From Acidimicrobiia bacterium (GTDB lineage Bacteria > Acidobacteriota > Vicinamibacteria > Vicinamibacterales > CAVVIG01): DNA of 64,000 nt. Positions within the stretch are counted from its first letter, which is position 1, and the number at the start of each line of letters is the position of its first letter. The DNA is taken from contig VFZL01000008.1 in NCBI GenBank assembly GCA_016871175.1, positions 81,141 to 145,140 of the forward strand, written 5' to 3'. The position numbers and the translations under genes were made by a program. Under the pieces are notes generated by a model. It had not been told where the DNA came from. It was given only the letters and a program-made list of their open reading frames with translations, and did no database searches. This document shows, one piece after another, positions 21,564 through 30,956 of this stretch.

Positions 21564-22037
21564 ATGAGTAATGCGCATCGATCGAACGTCGAGCTGGATC
21601 GCCCTTACATGCAAGCCGCACTCGGCGAAGCGCGGCGCGCTCGCGATGCCGGCGAAGTCCCGATCGGTGCCGTGGTCGTGCTCGCCGACGCGATCGTCGG
21701 CCGCGGGTACAACCAACCCCTCTCGTCCGGAGATCCGACGGCGCACGCCGAGATCATCGCGATCCGAGACGCGGCGCGGACGATCGGAAACTACCGGCTC
21801 ACCGGCGCCACGCTGTGCGTCACGATCGAGCCGTGTCTGATGTGCGTCGGTGCGCTGGTGCACGCGCGCATCGGTCGGCTGGTGTTTGGTGCCACCGAGT
21901 CACGCACCGGCGCGGTAGTGTCCACCGTGCGCGGCGGTGATCTTCCCGGTCACAACCATCGATTCGAGTTCGAGGGCGGCCTCTGCGAAGAGGAGTGCCG
22001 CGCCCTCATGCAAGAGTTCTTTCGGGCCAGGCGCTAG
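21564..22037 (+). CDS. tadA: tRNA-specific adenosine-34 deaminase
   Basis: 157 residues with the zinc-dependent cytidine-deaminase fold: 'HAE' at 61-63 (zinc ligand His and proton-shuttle Glu) and 'PCLMC' at 90-94 (two Cys ligands), followed by '[12 protein letters not shown]'. The size and motif context match TadA, which converts A34 to inosine in tRNA-Arg(ACG). Guanine deaminase is the main alternative, but its C-terminus differs. A TAAAAT box at 21538-21543 could serve as the -10. It is convergent with the second PQQ dehydrogenase gene. Confidence 0.9.
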   Translation: MSNAHRSNVELDRPYMQAALGEARRARDAGEVPIGAVVVLADAIVGRGYNQPLSSGDPTAHAEIIAIRDAARTIGNYRLTGATLCVTIEPCLMCVGALVHARIGRLVFGATESRTGAVVSTVRGGDLPGHNHRFEFEGGLCEEECRALMQEFFRARR

Positions 22038-22198
22038 AGTCGCCAATCGCACGTCACCAGTCCCACGTCGACAGTCCCTTCTCCGGCGCGCTGAAGGCGT
22101 ACCCACGTGAGCTGAGTGGGCGGTCGAGAGCCCGCCGGCAAGTGCGACGTGTCGACGTGCGACCTGTCGACTGGTGAGCCGCGACTGGTGACTCTCGC
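22038..22198. repeat. Imperfect inverted repeats between convergent genes
   Basis: CACCAGTC at 22055-22062 has two inverted copies, GACTGGTG at 22169-22176 and 22183-22190. Further GTCGAC-containing blocks lie between them (about 22065-22076 and 22146-22173). The whole gap can fold into a long imperfect hairpin. It probably acts as a two-way terminator, or it is a decayed palindromic repeat element. Confidence 0.4.
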
Positions 22199-24265
22199 TC
22201 ATTGACCCTGCGGCAGCGCGAATGCGAGCAGCTCGCCCGGATAGTTCCCTCCACCGATCGCCACGAGGATGTACTGACGTCCGTTGTGGAGGTACGTCAT
22301 CGGCGATCCGCTCTGCTGCGCAGGCATGAGCACGGAGCCGGCGTCCTTGCCCGTCGCCTTGTCGTACGCGCGAAGCAGCGCGCCACGCGGGTGCCCGTTG
22401 GTCGACACCTGCGGTTCTCCGGCGACGAGCAGCGTCTTCGTCACGACCATCCCGACGATGCCGGCTTGACCCGTGCGTGGGATGGTGAGGCCTTTCAGGG
22501 CCGGGCTGTTGCGGACGCTGTCCGGCGTATCGCCGTGCGCGATCGTCCAAGCGAGCAGACCTTTGTTGAGGTCGATCGCGCTGATGCTGCCGTACGGGGG
22601 CTTCACAATCGGCAGACCTTGCACCGTGAGCCCACCGCCACCGCCTTCCCCCCCAGCCGCCGGCGCGGCCGGTGCCGGCCCGGAGCCTGGCGGTACGATC
22701 GAACCCGCGCCCGCAGTCGTGCGGGCGCCGGTGAGCGCGTTGCCTTGGATGTAGTTCATGTCGTTCTTCGCGGGATCGGGTTTCACCAGCCCGAGTGGAC
22801 TCGGCTGGCGCCGCGAGTAGACATAGAGGAGACGCGCCTCCGGGTCGTAGGCACCGCCGCCCCACACCGTGCCGCCGCCGTTCGACGCGAGGACGATGGT
22901 CGCCAGCGGACCCTCGGCCTTGCTCACGACGATCGGCGTGAACACCGGACCGATCGTGTAGCGCGAGATCACCTTCAGCCCTTCCGCCTTCAGCTCGGGC
23001 GTGAAGTCGAGCAGATCGTCCTCCAAGAATCCTTGACGGTCGTATGCGAACACCTTGCCGTTCGCGTCGAGGGGGAAGGGCTGCGTCGGCGCGTACCACT
23101 CGCCCGGCACGTCACCTGCGGGTACCTTGCGCTCCTCAATCGGCCAAATCGGCTTGCCCGTCTCGCGATCGAAGACGTACATGAACGCTTGCTTCGTCGG
23201 CTGTGCGAGCGTCTTGACCGCGCGTCCGTTGACGATGATGTCCGCGAGGATTGGCGGACACGGGATGTCGTGATCCCAGATCCCGTGGTGCACGAGCTGG
23301 AAGTGCCACTTCCGTACGCCGGTCTTCAAATCGACGGCCACGATGCTTTCGCCGAACAACCCCGCGCCCGGGCGGTGTCCGCCGTAGTAGTCGCCGGTTG
23401 GCGTTTCCACGGGGAGATACGCCATGTTGAGTTGCGGGTCGATCGAGATCTGCGCCCACACACCGGTGTTGCCGGTGTACGACCACGAGTCGTTCAGCCA
23501 CGTGTCGTTGCCGAACTCGCCCGGGCTCGGGATGGTGTGGAAGATCCAGAGGCGCTTCCCGGTCCGCACGTCGAAGCCGCGGACGTAGCCCTTCACGTTG
23601 CTCTTGCCGCGCGGGACGCCCCCCGATCGATGCGCGGCGCCCACGACGATGACGTCGTTTGCGATGGCCGGCGTTGCGTGGAGTCCAATCTCGCCGGTGA
23701 TGGGGTCGATGACCTGATCGAGGTTCTGCTTCAGGTCGACGACGCCGTTGGTGCCGAAACCGGGCACGCGCACGCCAGTCTTCGCGTCGAGCGCGATCAT
23801 CTGGTAGCCGGGCGTGACGTAGATGATCCGCGCTTCCTTGCCGTCGGACCAGTACGAGAGGCCACGTCCAGAGAGCTGGCGGGGAGCGGCTGCGCCACGG
23901 TCGCCCTCACGGTGGCTGTACGTCCACAGAATCTCGCCCGTGGCTGCGTCGAGCGCGACGACCGCTCTGCGCGTGCCGGCCGTGGTGTAGACGACGCCCC
24001 CGACCATCAGCGGTGTCGATTCGAATTGGAACTCCGGGCGCGGTCCGAAACTCTCCGTCTTCAATCGCCACGCGATCTCGAGCTTCGAGAAGTTGGTGGC
24101 GTTGATCTGATCGAGCGGGGAGTAGCGCGTGTTGCCGACGTCGGCTCCGTACGTCGGCCACTCGCCGTTCCTCGCGCCCGCCTGTCCGATGACGGTCGGG
24201 CTACTCCAGAGCAACACCGCGGCGAGGAGAGCAACACCCAGTCGCCACGAACCGTTCGATCGCAT
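22199..24265 (-). CDS. Secreted PQQ-dependent dehydrogenase, second copy
   Basis: The frame is open to 24496, but the ATG at 24265 follows a good 'GGAGGT' and starts a signal peptide ending near 'PTVIGQAG', giving 688 residues. The mature sequence has the family signature 'GEWPTYGADVGNTRYSPLDQI' and repeated propeller blades ('LDAATGEILWTYSH', 'LDAKTGVRVPGFG', 'YDKATGKDAGSV'). A Gly/Ala/Pro-rich insertion ('PAAPAAGGEGGGGG') lies about two-thirds along. It has no heme domain. It is clearly paralogous to the 13241-15304 gene; two copies suggest different substrates. Confidence 0.86.
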   Translation of the reverse strand: MRSNGSWRLGVALLAAVLLWSSPTVIGQAGARNGEWPTYGADVGNTRYSPLDQINATNFSKLEIAWRLKTESFGPRPEFQFESTPLMVGGVVYTTAGTRRAVVALDAATGEILWTYSHREGDRGAAAPRQLSGRGLSYWSDGKEARIIYVTPGYQMIALDAKTGVRVPGFGTNGVVDLKQNLDQVIDPITGEIGLHATPAIANDVIVVGAAHRSGGVPRGKSNVKGYVRGFDVRTGKRLWIFHTIPSPGEFGNDTWLNDSWSYTGNTGVWAQISIDPQLNMAYLPVETPTGDYYGGHRPGAGLFGESIVAVDLKTGVRKWHFQLVHHGIWDHDIPCPPILADIIVNGRAVKTLAQPTKQAFMYVFDRETGKPIWPIEERKVPAGDVPGEWYAPTQPFPLDANGKVFAYDRQGFLEDDLLDFTPELKAEGLKVISRYTIGPVFTPIVVSKAEGPLATIVLASNGGGTVWGGGAYDPEARLLYVYSRRQPSPLGLVKPDPAKNDMNYIQGNALTGARTTAGAGSIVPPGSGPAPAAPAAGGEGGGGGLTVQGLPIVKPPYGSISAIDLNKGLLAWTIAHGDTPDSVRNSPALKGLTIPRTGQAGIVGMVVTKTLLVAGEPQVSTNGHPRGALLRAYDKATGKDAGSVLMPAQQSGSPMTYLHNGRQYILVAIGGGNYPGELLAFALPQGQ

Positions 24266-24368
24266 GCGCCACCTCCGTTTTCGGGGCAAGCATAGCGTAG
24301 GCCTCGTGAGCCGGGTAGACGGGCAAGCCGGTTGGAGACGGAGACCCGACCCACCCGGCCTGCCAGCC

Positions 24369-25523
24369 CTACCTGGCTCCGAGCGAGTGCGCCGAGAACC
24401 GCTGTGCTGATTCCGCGAGGATGTCCACCAGGCGCGCGACCGAGGCGAGGTCGACCCACTCGACCGCGGCATGGGCGCCTTCGCCGAGTGGACCATAGTT
24501 CACGGTGGGAATGCCTGCGGCGGAGAAGACCGCGGCATCCATCCAGAACCCGACGCCGACTTCGCGGGGTACTTCCGCCGTGACGTGCGTCACCGCGTCA
24601 CGCACGCACGAGACGATCGAGGCATCGCGATCGCAGACACTGGGGTTGCGCGAGAACGTGATGGTGACCTGCGCGCTCTCGTCCACGCACCGAACGACAG
24701 CCTCGATCTCGTCGCGCACCCGCTCCGGTGTCTCGCCTGGCAGTGTGCGTCGCTCAACCTGAAGGCGACACGAGGGCGCGTACGTCGAGAGTCCGGTGCC
24801 GCCGTCGATGAGCGCGCAGTGCATCGAGGCGCGGCCGACGAGCGGATGCGTGCGTCGACGCAACTCGGTCCGGTCGAAGTCATCGAGCGCCGTGATGACC
24901 CGGCCCATCTTCGCGATCGCGCTCACGCCCACGTCCCATCGGCTCCCATGCGCTGCGCGGCCAGTGGTGATCACATCTGCCCACACGAATCCCTTGTGCG
25001 CGAGGACGAGGCCCCCCTGCGGCGCCGGTTCGGTGACGAGGCAGGCGGCGGCGGGATGGCGGCGGACGAAGTCGAACGCGCCGAGACTGCCGTGTTCTTC
25101 GTCGGCGACGAGCGCGGCGAGCACACGGCCTTGGCGGCAGAACTCGGGCGAAGCCGCCAGGCGGGCCATCGCGACCATGATCGCCGCCACACTGCCTTTC
25201 ATGTCGTACGCACCGCGGCCGTACAGCCGCCCGTCCTCGACGCGGGCCTCGAACGGGGGAATCGTCATCCCATCGGTGCCGACCGTATCGAGATGTGCGC
25301 AGAGCACGAGCGCCGGCCGATCGGGCGCGCCGACCTCCGCCACGACGTTGGGTCGCCCCGGTACGGTCTCTTCAGTCCACGCGCGCACCCCGCGATCGGT
25401 CAGCCACGTGCAGGCGTACTCCGCAATCGCCGCCTCGCCCGTACCGTCACTTGGCGCAATCGACGGGTTGACCGATGGGATGGACACTAGCGCGGTCAGG
25501 ACCGGGGCGAGATCGTCGGGCAT
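24369..25523 (-). CDS. M20-family peptidase (ArgE/DapE-like deacylase)
   Basis: About 384 residues from the ATG at 25523, 8 bases after the stop of the upstream gene; an upstream ATG at 25562 would overlap that gene. The di-zinc site is complete: 'LCAHLDTV' (His77), 'GRGAYDMKG' (bridging Asp107), 'ADEEHGS' (catalytic Glu142 and ligand Glu143), 'VTEP' and the C-terminal 'GEGAHAAVEW' His. The middle carries the lid/dimerisation domain. The specific substrate (acetylornithine, succinyl-diaminopimelate or a peptide) cannot be decided. Confidence 0.85.
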   Translation of the reverse strand: MPDDLAPVLTALVSIPSVNPSIAPSDGTGEAAIAEYACTWLTDRGVRAWTEETVPGRPNVVAEVGAPDRPALVLCAHLDTVGTDGMTIPPFEARVEDGRLYGRGAYDMKGSVAAIMVAMARLAASPEFCRQGRVLAALVADEEHGSLGAFDFVRRHPAAACLVTEPAPQGGLVLAHKGFVWADVITTGRAAHGSRWDVGVSAIAKMGRVITALDDFDRTELRRRTHPLVGRASMHCALIDGGTGLSTYAPSCRLQVERRTLPGETPERVRDEIEAVVRCVDESAQVTITFSRNPSVCDRDASIVSCVRDAVTHVTAEVPREVGVGFWMDAAVFSAAGIPTVNYGPLGEGAHAAVEWVDLASVARLVDILAESAQRFSAHSLGAR

Positions 25524-25531
25524 CGAAGGCG

Positions 25532-26302
25532 CTACGGCACCAAGACCGACCGCATGATCCACATGATGTTGTCCCAGCTCACGGGCTTCTCGGTGCCGTC
25601 GAAGATCTTCGCGAAGCTCCCGCCGCCACCCTTGAACGAGAAAGACTTCACCCTGTCGGGCGGATTGGTCGTCGGGTTCCGGAGGATCTCGAGCACCTGT
25701 TCCTGCTTCGAGATCTGATAGGTGGCGGGGTTCTTGGCGGAGTAGAACTTCGTTTCCGATGAGGCGCCGCGGTTCGAGACGCCTCGCTCGAAGGTGATGT
25801 GCATCTCGAGCTGCTCGCCGCTCGCCGTTTTGAAGACCCAGTCCTGCGTCTCGAGCACGGCGTTGCCCTCACCCTTGATCATGCGGTTCGCCGTGACCGT
25901 CGTGGCGTGGATGTAGTTGCCAAAAGGACCGGGGGCGTCGGTTGGATCGGCGGTCAAGCCCCCGATGATCAACTGCGCGTTGGCGCCGGACGCATCCTTG
26001 ACCGGAGCCGCCAGGTAGACGAGCCGGTTGGAGCCCTTGCCGACCGGTTTGCCGTCCGGAGCGCTGATAGACAGCCGATCGATGAAGATTGCCCGCAGGT
26101 TGCAGTCCTTCGCCGGGCCTTGCGCGGCGACGTTCATGGTGAAGCCCGGAGGCAGGAAGGCGTTCAGCGCCGCTTGCGGCACGGCGAGGTCGAGTTGAAA
26201 ACGCGCTTCCGCGCTGTTCTCGAGCAGCGTCTGCGCTCCCGCGTGTGTCGTGCCGGCCATCGCGGCCACCGTAAGAAGGGCCAGTCCCCATCGTCCTCTC
26301 AC
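25532..26302 (-). CDS. Secreted protein of unknown function
   Basis: I place the start at the GTG at 26302 because a perfect AGGAGG (26309-26314) sits 6 bases upstream. The ATG at 26335 lies upstream of that site. The product is about 256 residues with a signal peptide ending 'THAGAQ'. The beta-rich mature part ('RFQLDLAVPQAALNAFLPPGFTM', 'RLVYLAAPVKD', 'MHITFERGVSNRG') loosely recalls the acetoacetate decarboxylase/DUF2071 fold, but no catalytic lysine can be assigned. It is followed at 8 bases by the M20 peptidase gene, so they are probably co-transcribed. Confidence 0.6.
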   Translation of the reverse strand: MRGRWGLALLTVAAMAGTTHAGAQTLLENSAEARFQLDLAVPQAALNAFLPPGFTMNVAAQGPAKDCNLRAIFIDRLSISAPDGKPVGKGSNRLVYLAAPVKDASGANAQLIIGGLTADPTDAPGPFGNYIHATTVTANRMIKGEGNAVLETQDWVFKTASGEQLEMHITFERGVSNRGASSETKFYSAKNPATYQISKQEQVLEILRNPTTNPPDRVKSFSFKGGGGSFAKIFDGTEKPVSWDNIMWIMRSVLVP

Positions 26303-26414
26303 TGTCTTCCTCCTGAACCTATCGGAGCTCGGCACGGACTCGGCTCGGTCGCTGACGGGCCCTGCGCCCGTGCCGCTCTCTCGCGGCCCGGTCTGGGCGC
26401 CTGATCGCTCGTGC

Positions 26415-28818
26415 TCAAAACCTGAACCGCGCTTCGAACGAGACGTTCTGCTTGAGGATGTCGCCGAACACGTGCTGCTGGATGTCCTGGTTCAAGAGGT
26501 TCGTGGCCTTGACCAACCGTCGTCAGGCGCCGCTGGGCCCATTTGTACCCGAAGCTTGCGTTGACCAGCGTGTAGGAGTCGGTGAATCCGTGGAACGGAC
26601 TCGTGAGAACGTCGCTCCAGAACGCGCGGTCGGCGTAATTGACTGACACACTTCCGAGGTAACGGTTGGCGTTGACGTTCACGCCGGCGTTGAACCGGTG
26701 CCTCGGCGGCAGGGCCAGCTCCGCCGCGGGGAAGGGGTTCGGGTCGTCGAGCGCCTCCGGATCGCCTTGCCACGAGTAGTTGACGAACGATGACAGACCC
26801 GCACCGAACCGGTGATCGAGCGAGAGCTCAAGACCCTGCTGTCTGACCGGTCCGAGATTGAGGTATGTGAACGCGGTACGCGGCAGAAAGATGCCGCGTT
26901 GCGCCATGAGCGTGAGGACTCCGGGAGGGAGTCGCCAGCCGGGCGGCAGCGTGCTGTCCGTGTACGGATCCAGGCGCGGCGACAACTGCGTGAAGTTGAT
27001 GTTGCTGTCGAGGTCATTCAGGTAGAACGCCACGCCCGCCGTCGTCCGTTCCTGGAAGGTCGCGGTGTAGGCGACCTCATACGCCGTGAGCTTCTCCTGC
27101 GCGAGCGGCGTTTGCGCGGTCCCTCCCACGGGAAGTTCGCTGCCCACCGATCGCACGACGAGCGGGAACGGCTGCGCGACGAGTGGACCCAGCGCGGGAT
27201 TCAACGCGGCGAGCGCACGAAGATCCACCGGATTGACGATGGACGTGTCGAGGTGGTTGTTGACGACCGACGGCGATCGGAACGCGCGATTGATCGACAC
27301 GCGTATCGCGTGATCCTCGTGCGGTTTCGGTGTGGCCGAGAACCGCGGCGAGAATACCGGGTCGCGCAGGTTGCCGAACTTGTCGACGCGTGCGCCGAGC
27401 GCGAACCGAACACGGTTGAAGAGGATGCTGTCCTCGATGTACGCACCCAGCTCCGTGCGGTTCTTCGCGTTGGGCGCGATCGTCAGCTCGAAGTTGTTGC
27501 GGCGGACGTTGCCACCGAAGTTCAGGATGTGCCGAGATTCGAGCGTCATCACGTCGCCCGCTTCGACGTCGTACGTCTGCGTGGAGAAGTTGAGTTGGAG
27601 TGGGCGCGACGTCGCCGGATCCAGCAAGAGCAGGTTGGGTGCCTTCGCGTCGACGAAGTTCCCGAAGCCATTCAGCCGCAATCCGCCGCGCCGGTAGTTC
27701 ACTTTTCCATAGCTCATGAACGAGCCCGGTTGGATGTCGAACGGTCCCAGGCCCGTGTAGACGATGCCCTCGGTTCCCGCGAAGCCCGCCTGATAGGTGA
27801 GGTTCCCGCGATTCTCCGCAAGATCCTGATCGAGCCGGACGTCGAACTTCGGCTGGCTTGTGCCGCAGTTCTGAAACGACGCGCCTACCTGTCCCGTCGC
27901 GTCGGCCGGATAGGTGGCGCCACCCACCGTCGCGCTGGGATCCTGCGGATCGCGAATGACGGGGATCTGGCCCACTGGGCGCGGCAGCGCCTCCGACGAG
28001 AAGTAGCCGCCGGACACGCGCAGGGCGAAGCGGTCGTTGAGCGCGCGCGAGACCGTGCCGGTCGTGTTGAAGACGCCGCCGCCGCCGCGGCCGACGGTGG
28101 ATCCGGCGTTGCGGTTGAAGAAGCCGCCGGTGATCGAGAGGTCCACGCCTGGTGAGTCGCGCGGCGTTGTCGTGATGACGTTGACCACGCCTGTGAGCGC
28201 GTTGGCGCCCCACACGGCGGAAGCCGGTCCGCGAATGACCTCGATGTGTTTGACGTCCGCAAGGTTGTTCGGGAGGAAATCCCAGAGGACCAGGCCGAAG
28301 AAATCGAGATAGAGCGAGCGGCCGTCGAGGAGCACGAGCTGCGAGTTCGAGAGCGTCGACGTGGCTTGTCGACTCGTCAAGTTGATGTCGCGGGCCGAGA
28401 GCTGGATGACGTTCAGGCCCGGCACGCCGCGCAGGAGGTCGCCGTAGTTCTGTGCCGGCGTGCTGGCCAGTACCGTCTCGCCCACCACGCTCATCGTCGC
28501 GGGCGCGTCGACCAGCGCAACCTCCGCGCGCGACGCGGTGACGACGATGGTGTCGGCGACCGAGGCCAAGGCGAGAATGACTGGTGGCACGTCCACGCTG
28601 CCCGTCGTGACGACGAGCCCGGGGCGGCGAGCCTGGGTGAATCCGCTCATCGAGACCGCGATCTCGTAGGTGCCCGGAGCCAGATTGCGAAAGCTGAACT
28701 CGCCCTCCGAGCCGGACTGGACCGTCTGGCGCGTGGGCCCCGTGAGCTCGATGGTGGCGCCAGGGATCCGTGCGTCGGTGGTGTCGACGACCGTGCCTGA
28801 GAGGCTGCCGGTTTGAAC
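26415..28818 (-). pseudogene. TonB-dependent receptor, frameshifted near the C-terminus and lacking a signal peptide
   Basis: Order: carboxypeptidase-regulatory domain ('TGSLSGTVVDTTDARIPGA'), plug domain ('VLLDGRSLYLDFFGLVLWDF', 'HIEVIRGPASAVWGANALTGVVNVIT') and a long beta-barrel. The frame runs on to 26299 as nonsense, because one extra base at about 26512-26517 (a GG on the minus strand) breaks it. In the next frame the sequence continues 'KATNLLNQDIQQHVF' and ends 'FEARFRF' with the terminal Phe of a barrel, stop at 26415. Upstream of 28818 no frame encodes a hydrophobic signal peptide, so the 5' end also looks damaged. The ligand is unknown. An assembly error is possible for the frameshift but explains the missing signal less well. 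Confidence 0.8.
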
Positions 28819-29212
28819 GTGCCGAGGCGAAGCCGAGCCATGGCTGTCTCTAATCGGTGCGCCCGGGCGCGACAGGTCCCGGGCTTCCTGGGAGCCTTGG
28901 CACGGCGCGTCGCCGAGGGTCGCAGCGGCGACCTCGGGACTGGACGAAGTCCAGCACGGGTAAGTGTACGCCGAACGGCCGGCCGATTGGGCCTCGCTCG
29001 TGCGTGACCGTGCGTGCTCCGAAGCGGTGCCACAATTCGGCCCCAGCCCACGGGACCGCCTCGCTCTCATCGTGCTGTGAAGAAAGGCGCCGTGGCCCTT
29101 CGTCGTCCGTGCAACTCGAGACCGTTTGTTGCGCGCGCGCCGCTGGCTCGCCGTCCAGGCTCAGTGGTTTCCGTGCGGTATACTGAAGTTTCTGCTCTGC
29201 TCGGTCCTGCTG
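28819..29212. other. Gap with no recognisable gene, upstream of the tRNA
   Basis: All frames here give Arg/Pro/Ala-rich shadow translations and none shows a signal peptide or known motif. A TATACT at 29179-29184, about 29 bases before the tRNA, could be its -10 element. Confidence 0.4.
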
Positions 29213-29303
29213 GGAGAGGTACCGAAGTGGTCGTAACGGGGGCGCCTCGAAAGCGTCTTGTCGGGTAACCGGCACGTGGGTTCGAATCCCACCCTCTCCG
29301 CCA
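29213..29303 (+). tRNA. tRNA-Ser (anticodon CGA)
   Basis: A complete class II tRNA with encoded CCA. The acceptor stem GGAGAGG (29213-29219) pairs with CCTCTCC (29293-29299), with discriminator G. The anticodon arm GGCGC-CTCGAAA-GCGTC gives anticodon CGA (reads UCG). The long variable arm expected for tRNA-Ser follows. The T arm is GTGGG-TTCGAAT-CCCAC. Confidence 0.95.
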
Positions 29304-29463
29304 TAAACTATTGAAAATAGGGACCTTGTTTCAGTGGCCATGCGACTCAAATCCACCCACTCCCAGTTACTCTAATCACGAAGAGTCCATCTATTTCGTG
29401 AGTCGTGTTCCAGTTTTGTCCCACTGAATCGAACGATCGCGTGTGCCTGACGTTCAGCGTTGA

Positions 29464-29840
29464 TGGCCTCCCGACAGCGCGCGGGTCGCATTCTACGAAG
29501 CGAGTCCCTCGGACTAGCGCGCGATGAACTCTACCTCGTCATTCTCGATATCGCGACCGGCGCGACAACGCGGCTCACATCGGGGCCTGCGACGGACAAC
29601 TTCCCCGCGTGGTCACCCAAAGGTGACCGCATCCCGACGCACACGCCACCCTGGTCGCTCGACGGCGAGTGGATCGCCTTCGCGAGCGCTCGTGCAGGCT
29701 TCAAGGACGAGATGCTGGTGGGCGAGGGCGGTGGCCAAGGGGACATCGTCGTGACGCGTTGGGACGGCTCGGACGTTCGTCAGCACACCGACGATCCCTT
29801 CGAGGAGGCGACGCCGGCGTCTGCGCCGCGGTTGGGGTGA
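29464..29840 (+). pseudogene. PD40/TolB-like propeller protein remnant
   Basis: Pieces of a WD40-like PD40 protein lie in shifting frames: 'WPPDSARVAFYEASPSD' then a stop, then in another frame 'DELYLVILDIATGATTRLT', 'FPAWSPKGDRI', and after an apparent internal deletion 'WSLDGEWIAFASARAGFKDE' and 'VVTRWDGSDVRQHTDD'. The last blocks closely resemble the end of the intact PD40 gene at 41099-42958. Only a C-terminal portion survives, directly after the tRNA. Confidence 0.7.
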
Positions 29841-29911
29841 GGAATCAGCGCGCTTGAGCGGGAGCGGGGGCACAACGTGTCTGCGGCCGACGATTCTGCT
29901 AGTCTGGGAAC

Positions 29912-30181
29912 ATGAAGATAACGGTGGAGCTTCCGGACGATGTCGCCCTGCGGCCGGACCCCGGGCGAGAGGCGCTCGAGGCGTTGGCGATAGAGGGCTA
30001 CCGAGTCGGCGCCTTGACGCATTACCAAGCCAGCCAGCTGCTCCGCGTGTCGCGGCTTGAGTTCGACGCGTTGCTGAAGAAGCACGACGTCGAGGAGCAC
30101 GCGTACGACGTCGAGGATCTCGAGCAGGATCTTGACACCATTCGGCACCTCGAGGCGAGCGGACGGATGCCGTCGTTGTGA
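29912..30181 (+). CDS. UPF0175-family antitoxin
   Basis: 89 residues. The N-terminal beta-strand 'MKITVELPDDVAL' is followed by helices typical of UPF0175 ('ALEALAIEGYRVGALTHYQASQLLRVSRLEFDALLKKHDV'), a small HTH-type DNA-binding domain usually paired with DUF3368 PIN toxins. Its stop overlaps the toxin start by four bases (GTGA), and it precedes the toxin as is usual. It should neutralise the toxin and repress the operon. Confidence 0.85.
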   Translation: MKITVELPDDVALRPDPGREALEALAIEGYRVGALTHYQASQLLRVSRLEFDALLKKHDVEEHAYDVEDLEQDLDTIRHLEASGRMPSL

Positions 30182-30663
30182 TCGTTGTCGTTGCCGACAC
30201 GTCTCCCCTGAACTACCTCGTCCAGATCCGTGGCGAACACATCCTTCCCCAGTTGTACGAGCGGGTGTTCGTGCCTGCCGCCGTCATCGAAGAGCTCGAG
30301 CACCCGGGAACGGTCCCGGCTGTGCGCGAGTGGCTGGCCAACGTACCCTCCTGGCTGGTCGTTCGCGGTGTCGTGTCGGAGGCAGACCCCGCGCTGACGA
30401 GGCTCGATCCCGGGGAACGCGCAGCCATTCAGTTGGCCAAGCAGGAGCGCGCTGATCTGCTGTTGATGGACGAAAGGCTCGGCGTCCGAATCGCGCGTGA
30501 ACAGGGGCTGGCCGTCACCGGCACGCTGGGTGTGTTGGTGCAGGCCACCAGGCGCGGTCTGATCGACATCGAGCGTGCGTTGTTGGACCTCCAGGCGACG
30601 GACTTCCGTTGCACCGCTCGAGTCATTGAGGAAGTCCGGCGCCAGGCGAAGTCGTTGTCGTGA
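30178..30663 (+). CDS. DUF3368 PIN-like toxin
   Basis: 161 residues from a GTG overlapping the antitoxin stop. The PIN-like acidic signature starts with 'VVADTSPLNYL' (Asp7); 'VIEELEHPG', 'GERAAIQLAKQ' and 'LLLMDERLGVRIAREQGL' supply the other conserved acidic residues of a divergent RNase PIN site. The pairing with UPF0175 makes a type II toxin-antitoxin module very likely. The predicted activity is RNA cleavage; the target is unknown. Confidence 0.85.
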   Translation: MIVVVADTSPLNYLVQIRGEHILPQLYERVFVPAAVIEELEHPGTVPAVREWLANVPSWLVVRGVVSEADPALTRLDPGERAAIQLAKQERADLLLMDERLGVRIAREQGLAVTGTLGVLVQATRRGLIDIERALLDLQATDFRCTARVIEEVRRQAKSLS

Positions 30664-30767
30664 CCGTCAATCCTGAGCGGACGACCGTGGCTGTCGCGGG
30701 CGCGACGCTCGTGGCGCTCATCGGCTTGGGCGCGCTGGCGGCGCGTCCCCCGTCCTGGGCGCGGTGA
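30660..30767 (+). CDS. Possible 35-residue membrane peptide coupled to the toxin gene
   Basis: A GTG at 30660 overlaps the toxin stop (GTGA) just as the toxin start overlaps the antitoxin stop. It opens a 35-codon frame with one hydrophobic helix ('TTVAVAGATLVALIGLGALAA') and a basic/proline tail ('RPPSWAR'). It may be a real third gene of the module, or the 5' remnant of a longer membrane protein cut off by the rearrangements downstream. No homologue is recognised. Confidence 0.25.
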   Translation: MTVNPERTTVAVAGATLVALIGLGALAARPPSWAR

Positions 30768-30872
30768 GGGTGGCGTTTTGGGGCGTGCTCGCCATGGCGT
30801 TTACCGCGCCACCGCTATGCCGGCGACGCTGAGCGACACAAGGCCGACGGTCACGCCGCCGATCACGATCGG

Positions 30873-30956
30873 GGCGCGGAGATCCGTTGCTACATGCGCG
30901 ACCCGGACGAATACCTCATCGAAGTCGGTCAGCTCACAAGGCGGCCAGGCACGTAG
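30873..30956 (+). pseudogene. VOC (glyoxalase-fold) protein, C-terminal remnant
   Basis: 27 codons before a TAG encode 'GAEIRCYMRDPDEYLIEVGQ', the last strand and metal-ligand region of vicinal-oxygen-chelate proteins. The sequence just upstream reads as related VOC text only after a frame change. No start remains, so this is a fragment. Confidence 0.65.

Noticed and set aside
22202..24295. 697-codon open frame opposite the second PQQ dehydrogenase
   Set aside because: Arg/Asp/Val-rich antisense translation with no motif; the minus-strand gene has a signal peptide, ribosome binding site and propeller motifs.
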